A DNA stretch of 64,000 bases from Galbula dea (Eukaryota > Chordata > Aves > Piciformes > Galbulidae), in contig VWZX01009108.1 in NCBI GenBank assembly GCA_013399015.1, forward strand, positions 2,596,822 through 2,660,821, given 5' to 3'. Every line of letters starts with the position of its first letter. The stretch's first letter is position 1. Below are positions 50,601 through 59,392 of the stretch, piece by piece. The position numbers were made by a program, and so were the translations under genes. Below the pieces are notes generated by a model that did no database searches, was not told the origin of the DNA, and saw only the letters and a list, made by a program, of their open reading frames with translations.

Positions 50601-53600
50601 TTGAGGTGATGTGAAATGTTTCCTGCATTTCCTTTACCTGCAGCTTGGCTACAGGTACTCATGCCTGGGCTTATTCAGGTGCAGCGCTTGCTGTGGCAAA
50701 AAGTGCCTCCCAGAACTGTATTCTTGTTCTTTCAAAGGCCTTTTGAGAGTCTGTGGAGGGAGGGAGGGTCTTTGTATGTGAGTGCCTGGATTGCAAAGAA
50801 GTTCTTATATCACTGAAGTTATTGTCCTCAGTTTCCAATCATTGGTTCTTTACAAATCCATCCATGCTTTATAATCTATTTCAGCTGCTTGCACAGCACT
50901 GCTGAAAATACCCCCTGTGATTATGGTATGGAAGTATGTAAGAAGTTCTGAATAGTTAAAGAAAAATCCTAAGCACCATTTAGGCTGTTGATATTTATTA
51001 ACTGGCTTGGATTCAGCATGTATCTTTCACCATAAAATCATTCTTCTTTTTTAAACAACAATAGCTCCCTCTATATTTGCATCCAGCACCAGCTAAACCC
51101 TGGCCCCAGTTTCTTACTGGATGTGTTTGTTATATTCCCCAGCAAGATGTTTTCTCCTGGCAGAGAAGCTTTATTTTAAGAAATACACAGCACAGCAATA
51201 AAGAGGTTCTAAATAGTAGTTAGAAGAATATTCCAGTGCAATCAAGATGCTTTTTTAAACCCCCAACAGATTCTAATACTGTTTCAAAAGGGATGTATCA
51301 TGACAAAGGAACAAATGAAGTCCCGAAGCCCAGCAGTACACCTTACCAGTGGAGCACACCAATTACACCCATACTGAACTTGGTCCTGAAAGTCCTGTTT
51401 TGTTAAAGGCTAACTAAAATAGCATCTAAGCCCTCTTTTACCAGAAGAATTTCTGTAGGCTGTCACCAGAGTGGAAGCAAATAAAAATAATTGAAGCAAT
51501 TGTCTCAGTTGTCTCCAGGGTTGTCATGATGATGTTGATAAAATCAAATAAAGTGGAAGTTATTGCAAGTTGTTAGTGAGCAGCACAGTTGTGAATTGGC
51601 AGTGGGAGAAGCTGAAGAGCTTAAAAGGTTTGCTCATTATCCAGATTTATTGTTTTCAGTTGTGGGAAAATGTTGGCTAAGCAAAATAAGATGAATATAA
51701 TATGTGGTCGTGGTGGTGCCTTTGGAAGGAAAATATTTTCTCCTTGTTTTTATGGCTTTTCCTGGATTATTAAAAAGTGCTGTGTCAATCCATACATTCT
51801 TAACAGATTTAGCAGCTTGGTTTTATCCTCTGTAGCCATTTACATTGCTCATGCATCTGTGAAGAGCATGAACTTTTCCAGCAGTGAAAGGAAAACAAGA
51901 TCAGGCACCAAGAGATGTTTTGAAAAAGCCTGTAGTTGGTATGAAGCAAACTAGACAACGGAGCAAGTTTTCTGTTAGACAACAGAGCAAATTGTGAATT
52001 GTGATTCTGAAATGTGTCATGAGAGGAAACAAAGCAAACTTCTTCCATCCCTTGCAGATTTACTTGCAGCCTGCCACCCTGGGACTTCTGCCTCACATGC
52101 ATGGAAGGAGAGCGAGCAGGGCTTTTGGCTGCCTTATACCCACAAATGTCCAGTTTCTCTCAACAAAACAGAAACCTCTGGGGGCTACCCAGTGAAGGGC
52201 AGTGACACTGTCTCACCTGAATGTTTTCACACTGATGCAAAAGCTTGCAGAAGTATTCAGGACGTGCAGGTAGTTTGCCCAGGCTTCTAGGGGTGTCCAT
52301 CCACTCTGCAATACTTGACAGGGATACCTGCACTTATTTCTGCAGGGCTCCAGCCAGGCCCATCTCCACCATTCCTCAGGATGAGACCCTTTCTCAGCAA
52401 ACTACCCTGGGAAAACAGTGTGAGTAGGCTGCTTCCAAGGTTGTATACAGCTTTGTGTCCTTCCAGCCTAATGAAAATGATGTGTTTTAGGGGAAAAAAG
52501 TTTATTTTTTAACATCTGTTATCAAGTCAAACCTTGTAGGTAACACAAAGTGTGGCAGTTTCACCCCAGGAAGTTGTTCTGAAGTAGGATCTGTGCTTAA
52601 GCATGTAGCTGCTAGAAGATATCCTGGCTTGACCTCAAAGGAGAACTCATGTTTCACTTGACCTCAAAGAAAACAAGAGTGGGTGGTCAGGGCCATCCAG
52701 AGATTTGATGGTGGTGAAGCTGCTGCCAGTTCCTGCTACCCAGTGGCAGCACTCAGCAAAGTGTAAGGGCTGGCAGTATGCAAACCTTCATAATTCAGAA
52801 CCTGGATGCTGCTCTGGTACTAGGTATTTGCTCTCATTTCCTTCATCTTGGGCTGCTGGGATCTTAATTTCCTTAGTGGGAGAAGGTCAGGACCTTCAAT
52901 CTGGATCTTTTCCCCAAAAGGTCCTGGCTGTCTGCTGCTTCATTTGGCTTCAGCAGGAAATTAGGATCTTGAGCATTTCCAATCAGTTGTTGAAAAGCCT
53001 CCTCTTGTGTTTGCTCTACAGTAAACTGTCCTTATGAAGTTAATCCTCTTGAGATCAAAGGAGTGAGACCTATGTTACTGAAATCTTTTATAAACCAATG
53101 CACCTTGCTTATGTAACCCTGTTCTCATTCAATTTGGTGACAATTTGTCAGAGGAAGTCAGGATTGACCATTATTAACCTTGAAAAGATACTCAAGCAAC
53201 ATGACAGCAGACACTTTATTATTTTCAATTACCTAGTGTCTGCTCCATGTTTTAGAGTTTTGTTTACACTGCTGTGAGCCTCATAAACAGATTGCCTTTT
53301 ACTGAAAACATTCTATTATGAATGAGTGAAGGAAACTCATGATTTCCTGTAATAGCCAACTGCACTAATAGAAGGATCTGACTTCTATCAACTAAATTGT
53401 TGATGAACTGGCAGCGTGAGCCAGCCAACCCTCCACGTGCCCATGGCATGCCCAGCTGAATGCACTGCAAAGTGACCTCCACTGTCATCCTTCACTGTGG
53501 CATTCTGCCTACTTCATTCTCTCCAAAATGCATGGGGCAGGCTCTTCAGTTTGGTTAGCAATATGAATCTTTAATAGCTGATAATAGGCATCTGTTTATT

Positions 53601-53854
53601 TAAGGTAACTAATAACTGTTTAGACTGTCAATGCCACCATAGCATCAGTCACTGTTACCATTCCAGTACTTAATTCAGTAACTCCATAGACAAAAATAAG
53701 GAATAAATTCAGTATTATTTTAGTGTCAGGTGATTTTGTAGTACTTAGTAAAGCCTCTAGCATCAGAGCTGTGGTAGACCTTCACAGCAATCTCTTAGTT
53801 GGTGAAAAAAGGCCTATGCAGTTCCATATAAATACTGAATAAGGCAATAAATCC
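47661..53854. other. Intronic stretch without genes
   Basis: No recognised exon or transposon. It contains a purine tract at 48261-48290, three ATTAGAT words in alternating orientation at 49392-49428, an imperfect 24-bp-period duplication at 51952-51993 (TAGACAACRGAGCAARTT), and a 13-bp direct repeat CTTGACCTCAAAG at 52628-52640 and 52657-52669. Open frames of up to 110 codons match nothing known. Confidence 0.5.
49391..49428. promoter_or_regulatory. Three ATTAGAT words in alternating orientation
   Basis: ATTAGAT lies at 49392-49398 and 49422-49428 on the plus strand, and its reverse complement ATCTAAT at 49413-49419. The outer two are part of an 8-bp direct repeat CATTAGAT with period 30. 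TAAT-type cores suggest homeodomain factors, by inference. Confidence 0.3.
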
Positions 53855-54359
53855 TAGAATCACAGAATGTTTGAGTTGGAAGGGACAAGGAACCTTAAAG
53901 ATCATCTAGCCCAACCCCTCTGCTATGGGGACACCTTCCACTAGACTGGGTTGCTCAAAGCCCCATCCAACCTGGCCTTCAATGCTTTCAGGGGTGGGGC
54001 ATCCACAGATTCTCTGGGCAACCTATGCCAGTGCCTCACCACCCTCAGAGTGAAGAACTTCTTCCTTGCATCTGACCTAGATCTCTCCTCTTTCACTTTA
54101 AAGCCATTATCCCCTGTCCTATTACTACATGCTCTTGTAAAAATTCCCTTCCCATCTTTCCTGTAGGCCCCTTGGTGTTACTGAAAGGCTTCTGTAAGGT
54201 TCTCTTCTCCATGCTGAACAACCCCAACTCTCTGTCTGTCTTCACTGCAGCAGTGTTCCAGCCCTTGGATCATCCTTGTGGCCTTCCTCTGGACTTTCTT
54301 CAACAGGTCCATGTCCTTCTTATGTTGGAGGTCCCAGAGCTGAACACAGTACTTAAAGG
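53855..54359 (-). mobile_element. CR1 LINE 3' fragment
   Basis: The plus strand opens with AGAATCACAGAATGTTTGAG and GTTGGAAGGGAC, continues AAAGATCATCTAGCCCAACC, then follows the reverse complement of CR1 through GGCCTTCAATGCTTTCAGGG, CTCTGGGCAACCTATGCCAG, and as far as CTGAACACAGTACT. About 500 bp, 5'-truncated. The minus strand no longer has a long reverse-transcriptase frame. Plus-strand open frames at 53951-54393 are antisense to the element and not genes. Confidence 0.95.
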
Positions 54360-57300
54360 GAGAGAAACAAAATCTGATAATGGACTTTTATAGATTCAGA
54401 TTTAAAATGGTTTTTTTATCCCTACTGTTTGCACACACTAGCAGATTCTGGAATAAAACCAATCAGAATCTATCTAACAAGGTACCATGACAGGTAGCCC
54501 TCCAAACATGATGTGAATCTGTACAAAGCACCTGACTGCAGTAATACAGGAGTTCTCTTAGGTGCTTTAGGAGCACTTGAAGCCAGGACTTCTTTTTTTC
54601 TAGTGGTTTGTGCAGCCTGTGATTAGTTCCAGTGGGAGAGTGTTCTGAACTGAGGAGAGGCTCTGCCTCTGGGTCAAGTGCTCACTCCTCTATGGCTTCA
54701 TGTACACCCAGAGGAAATCCTTGGGGTTCAAGCTGGCAAGCAGAGCAGGGCACTTGGCTTCTGCATGCCTGAAGCTCCCACCTGGACTTGTCCCTGGGAG
54801 AACAGTTCTGGAACTTGGCAACATTTTCCTGTCCTGATTAACACTTTGTGTTCTGGAGTTGGTTGGAGCTAGAGCTGGCTTTATTTGGCATGGATTTACC
54901 AGTCTGTGCTAAAACTCTGCTCTCTTCTATGATAGGTTGGGTGCCTATTAACTGCTGGGTACAGAATGAAAACTGTCTATGTTACAAAGCTTGACTGGGC
55001 TGTTGGGGACCTGGTTTGAATGTGTTCTGTATATATGAGGCTGGACAAGAGGAAATTGTGCAGAAATCTGAAGGTTTTGGGGGTTCTTCTAGCACCTAGC
55101 AGAGGTCAAGTTGTGAAAGGACACAAACAGGATTATAAGTTGCAGTTTGAAGAAAGGTCCTACTTACTGGAGCTTGTGAGAGGAAATAAATCCAAGCCCA
55201 TGGTTTCTTTTTCTCTTCTCACCAGAAAGAAAAGTGTGTAATGAATGTCTCATGTCTGCAACACTGAGCTGGATTCATCAAAGGGAGTTAGTAATTACCA
55301 AATTGAGAGAATCATGAAGCGCTTTTCTAAATTTGAAAGGCTCATCAAGAATAGATCAGGAGCAGGCAAAATTAATAGTTATGAACTCATTTCCATAGAA
55401 ATGGACTTATTAGCAAGCATGCCAGCTGCCTAAAATTATAAGGTCTTTTCCTTGTGCTTGCAGGAAATAATCTTTTTTTATAAAAGTAATTTTGACTTTT
55501 TTCTTTTTTATTGCTTCTCTAAACTAGGATTTGGCAAAATCCTCCTGAACCAGGAAAAGGCTTCACTGGACAATAGAAATATTTAAATACAATTAGAAGA
55601 AAGATGTGGAAAGGAGAAGTGATTTACAGTCCTTAGATTCCATCAAACTCTTCCCAACAGTGCATTTAATGGCTGGTCACAGCATGAGTTACAGTCTTTG
55701 TCTTCTCTGCTGGTGGATTTTCCCACTGGTAGCATTTTGTCTTCACCAGGCAGTTGCAGATCAATGGTGGCTACAAAGACCAACATAGTGGCCACCAGCT
55801 GCAAATCAGAGCAAAAGCTGAAGATTTGCCATGGGAAGGTGGAACCACTGCTTTTAAAAAGGGCTCTGGTGTAATGCTGCATAGCCAGGAGAGAAACTGT
55901 TATACAGGTGTTGCCATGTGCATTTGTCAGCTAATGGAACTGACATAAGTAAATGCTAACCTTTAAGGTCTTGATTGTGGTTTAATTTATCTCTGGTGTT
56001 ACTTTAGCAACCTCCATCAGTTTCAGTGGAAGAAGGCAGTGCTCTCCCACATGGTGTCACAGAGGGTGCTTAGTAAGTTGCAAGAATTTTGACTGCAGTA
56101 CCAATCCTCCTGCTAGGAAAGAAGCCCCTGCAGGGTAAGAGGTGCAGTGGCCAGTAGGAAGATATAAATCTGAGCAAGCAAGAAAGAAATTTTTCAGGTT
56201 TTATCATGGGTTTGTTATAGTTGTAACCTGGGAAGAGACTTAGAACAAAGAAAGTGGATTAGTCCATGGGGTGCTCTGTGTCCCAGATACTGTAACACCG
56301 GGCATTGCTTGAAGGCTCAATCTTTGTCCCAAAGCAGAAAAAAGGGATGACCACAGTTTTAGAGAAGTTTCCTTGACCTGCTGTTCCAAAGGTATCTGGA
56401 AACCTGCTGGTGAATAAAGGAGTCCAGAAAGTTGAATACAGGTTTGCTAAAGGTACACACTCTGGGGAGCAGCTCCACAGGTGACAGCTGGTTAGATACA
56501 GTAAGTCCTTTCAGCAAAAGTCCAAATGAAAAACTCCTGTGGATCCTTCTTTAATCAATGCTGCATGTCATGCAGCTGCATGTCATGCTCCATCATTTGC
56601 TTCTGAGACAAAGCAGAGAACATTTGGCAAGTCACCTTGTTTCTCCAGGTAATGATAAGGATTCTCTTTGGAACCAAGACCTAGGAAGTCCTGCATCCTG
56701 GGAGACCTGGGAAGTCAGCTTTGCTCTAGTTCATACATGAATGTTAGTTAGATCTGTGTGTGTGTTACTGCTCTTTTCTAGATGCACAGAGACTCATTTC
56801 TAATCCAGTAGTGTGTAACCATGTCTGCTTTTAAATAAACCTCTTGTCTGTCATAGCTCTACAGCTGTGCTAAGGCTGCAGGGAAAGTCTTTGCATGTTT
56901 GCAGGCACAAGAGTCATTTTACTCCCTGGCAGTTACTTCAGGTTGCTATATAGGCAAGACACACACATGTTTTTCTTAGAGATATCTGAGTCCCAGTCTG
57001 TCTTTAAAGTGTAAAACCACTATTATGGTAACTTTTTGGTTGTGTACAAAGAAAAACAGGAAAGGAAGACTTGTAGGTATGATGGACTGAGCTCAAAGAA
57101 GTGCCAATCAGTGGGGCTCATGGAGTGGCTTTAGCAGTGCAGACTATCCTGACATACTATTGAAGAGGTGAATTTCAAGTAAAAGCCTCCATCAGTGGTT
57201 TTGTTCTGAATTTGAAACCACTTGTGAATGTTCTTGTGAGTGGCAACTACTGACTTGAACAGATTGAACCTAAACTGCAGATCTAAGCATACCTTGACAG

Positions 57301-58334
57301 ACTCAGTATCTAGCTCCACAGTTAAAGCTTGTCTTTAAAAGCTGGTGTAAAGCTTAGCTCTAAATTTTATGTCTGTGCTGTGAGCATATTAATTTTATGT
57401 AGTTTAGATAAAACAAACTGCCAAAAGTGATATGCAGAAAACTATGAAGCTGAGTACTCCATTGTGGTGCCCACAGTGGTTATGTTCTTAACAGAAATGT
57501 TTTTACATGACAATCCCTAGTATTGTGTGATAATATTTGTCTCAAGAGGTTTTTGCTGGTTGGTTGGTTGGCCACCCAAAAAGATGCTTTAATAGCTTCC
57601 AGTTTTGTCCAGAGGTGGGTATTATCTTCTGTCAGTGTGGAAAATATTTATCCTCCAGGCATTGAAGCATATGTTTGTGGTGTTTGTTGTCAGAAAGAAA
57701 ACAGGAAAATCAATAATTCCTGTTCATTTTTTTTTTCCTCTTTACAATGTGCCTTCAAAAACAGATGGCAAAACCAGATTCTGCCTCTGTGCAGTTGGGA
57801 AGAGGAAAAGGATGTTTTAAGTCTCTGTTCTTTGCTGCAGCAGGCTAAAACTTTAAATGAACACAGCTCTTGGAGTCACTGCTTCAGAGTAAGGGCACAC
57901 AAACGATGTGTGGGACAGGAGAGAAGGTGGAGTTAGAGAGGGCAGGACATTCCTGAGGGATCCTTGCATGCAGGAGACACATCCCTATGTTGGGAACAAG
58001 CTGTCTGATGCTGCACTAAGAGCACATCCAGGTTGTTACAGAATGGCCTGACATGCTGCAAATTCAGATTTTAACCTGTTTTATGAGCACATACCCTGAA
58101 GCTTCCACTGGTTGTCTCTTCAACAGAATGTGATGAAACAGTTGGGTCTGCAGTCAGGTTAGCTGCAGCCATCCTGCCTCTGAGTTTTGTTAGCTGCAGG
58201 TGTCTGCCTGGGAAATTGGGGCAGGAACTTGTTGTAAAGTACCTTCATTTTTGAGAATGTGAAGTGCTGCATGGGCAAAGGTCTGCTTTCTGAACAGGTC
58301 AGGTCCCTGCTGTGGATATGCTGAATGCTGTTGG
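54360..58334. other. Intronic stretch without genes
   Basis: No recognised exon or transposon. It contains a 15-bp tandem duplication at 56560-56588 (GCTGCATGTCATGC twice, one base apart) and a short GGTT run near 57562-57573. The open frame at 57523-57936 (137 codons) has no known domain and no support from flanking splice signals. Confidence 0.5.
56560..56588. repeat. 15-bp tandem duplication
   Basis: GCTGCATGTCATGC at 56560-56573 is repeated exactly at 56575-56588, one A apart. Probably a recent local duplication. Confidence 0.9.
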
Positions 58335-58455
58335 TTAACTCTTGGTGCCTGTTTTCTTCTCTGTAACATGAAGATAATACGTCTTTCTAACCTGAGGATT
58401 AATTATTGATACTTACACAGTGTTGGACCAGAGGAGAGTGCTAAGTGTTGTTGTT
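58335..58455 (+). mobile_element. Ancient MIR-like remnant
   Basis: The order GTTAACTCTTGGTGCCTG, TTTTCTTCTCTGTAACATG, AAGATAATACGTC, ACCTGAGGATTAATTA and AGAGTGCTAAGTGTTG follows the MIR/L2-type 3' block (ctcagttt, ctgtaaaatgg, gataataat, gaggattaaa). It is diverged, in the same orientation as TMEM132, and ends about 700 bases before the exon. Confidence 0.55.
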
Positions 58456-59119
58456 AACAAAAGAAGCAGAAGTAATTTTTAAATACAGTTCTGAATGCTA
58501 GGTTAAGTCCATGTCTTTACCTTTCTACTTTCACTTCCAGATGAGAAATGTATGATGATCACTATAGAATTACAAGTCTGCACCACTGACAAGAATAATG
58601 GTTTTGTGAATTGAAAATAAGGGCAATCTATCCCCCATTTTTTGCCACATATAATTTCTACAAATCCATTTTTTTATTGGGATAAAGACAAGTTTGGGTT
58701 TCAAAACTCCACCCCCCGAGCTTGTTTCTGACACAGCTTGAGGAATGGCCAAGTATTGTGTTGTTTTGGAGCATCATTATTTGCAGCACATAAATTATGA
58801 TAATGCTATATTAAATAATTTAGCAGCATCTGTGCAATGCAGTTCCCAGGGTTTGGGGCCTATTTTGTAAGTTGATTGTGATTATGGAGGATGAATGCCT
58901 GAGTTTAATGGGAAAAATGTCTCCATTTCAGGAAAATGAAAGTTACTCTGTCACCTTCTCTCTAAAGCAGAGCTGTTGCCCAGTGTGTAGTTTGATTTAG
59001 GTTTCTGTCAGTGTTTTCAAGTTTACATGTTGAATTTAGTAGTAAATCTTCAGGTGGATAGAAAAGAGAAATCAAAATGCATTTTGTTATCAACATCCTA
59101 CAGATGTGGCAAATTTTAT
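58456..59119. promoter_or_regulatory. Exon-proximal intron with an AT-rich candidate element
   Basis: Between the MIR-like remnant and the acceptor lies an AT-rich block at about 58740-58960 with CATTATTTGCAGCACATAAA-like words, TAAATTATGATAATG, TTAAATAATTTAG and a GATTGTGATTATGG stretch. Intron sequence this close to an alternatively spliced neural exon is often conserved and can hold splicing or transcription elements. That is inference; nothing here identifies a factor. Confidence 0.25.
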
Positions 59120-59149
59120 GTGTGTTTCTTGCTTTGTTTTTTTCCCCAG
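59120..59149 (+). other. Splice acceptor and polypyrimidine tract of the TMEM132 exon
   Basis: A pyrimidine-rich stretch ending in TTTCCCCAG directly precedes the exon. No AG occurs between about 59104 and the acceptor AG at 59148-59149, as expected of an AG-exclusion zone. A possible branch site is CCTAC with its A at 59100, 49 nt from the acceptor. That branch assignment is tentative. Confidence 0.85.
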
Positions 59150-59336
59150 AGCAAACATGTCCTCCTATGAGATCCTGCAGATGGACTTTGAGATTGACAA
59201 TGCCAGCAGCCTGGCAGGGGCCCAGCAAATCACTTGGCAGGTGGAATACCCTCGAGATGACTCCTTGAGTGAGCTGGTGGTGTCTGAGATCTTTGTCAGC
59301 AGAACCATGTTTGTGGGAATTGTTCCTCTTGCCACG
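59150..59336 (+). CDS. TMEM132B: Internal coding exon of a TMEM132-family gene, probably TMEM132B
   Basis: TMEM132 proteins are single-pass membrane proteins, mostly of the nervous system, with a long extracellular part described as cohesin-like and immunoglobulin-like domains and proposed to act in adhesion. This exon encodes 62 whole codons of the extracellular region. Its first base completes a codon split by the upstream intron; its last codon is complete. Visible family signatures are QMDFEI (residues 10-15), ITWQVEYP (27-34), VSEIFVS (44-50) and GIVPLA (56-61). Two N-glycosylation sequons occur, N-M-S at residues 2-4 and N-A-S at 17-19. Exon limits follow from the TTTCCCCAG acceptor and the GTAAGA donor. 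The length, 187 nt, is not a multiple of three, so skipping it would shift the frame. Paralogue choice rests on memory: TMEM132C and D differ more around SSLAGAQQ and SELVVSEIFVS. Family membership is near certain; the letter B is probable. The final residue is Thr (ACG), where I remember Met in the family. Confidence 0.9.
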
Positions 59337-59342
59337 GTAAGA
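59337..59342 (+). other. Splice donor of the TMEM132 exon
   Basis: The exon ends ACG and is followed by GTAAGA, which pairs well with U1 snRNA at intron positions +1 to +6. The intron phase here is 0. Two more bases (A, C) separate this hexamer from the start of a long CTG repeat, so the donor and the repeat are almost contiguous. Confidence 0.88.
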
Positions 59343-59343
59343 A

Positions 59344-59344
<1 letters not shown>

Positions 59345-59389
<45 letters not shown>
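59345..59389 (+). repeat. (CTG)15 trinucleotide microsatellite beside a splice donor
   Basis: Fifteen uninterrupted CTG units start eight bases past the exon end; a final C and TTCTTC follow. In the sense transcript this is CUG, the orientation bound by Muscleblind-like proteins (YGCY motifs) in other genes. If the intron were retained, the exon's frame would run through the repeat as 15 consecutive Cys codons and stop at 59426. It is the longest perfect triplet tract I see in the window; other CTG or CAG runs (for example near 26440 and 26256) have about four units. Confidence 0.97.

Positions 59390-59392
<3 letters not shown>

Larger units (their letters stand above)
1..59149 (+). other. 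Upstream giant intron of the TMEM132 gene (3' part)
   Basis: No further exon of TMEM132 was recognised upstream of the acceptor, so the stretch is interpreted as a single intron whose 5' end lies outside the window. TMEM132 paralogues in vertebrates are known for very long introns, which agrees. Open frames here are short, unrelated to known domains, and about as long as chance would give. I cannot exclude a missed small exon, an untranslated exon, or a nested non-coding RNA gene, because these leave no clear sequence signature. Confidence 0.7.

Noticed and set aside
53951..54393. Two plus-strand open frames of 71 and 73 codons
   Set aside because: They are antisense translations of the CR1 fragment at 53855-54359.
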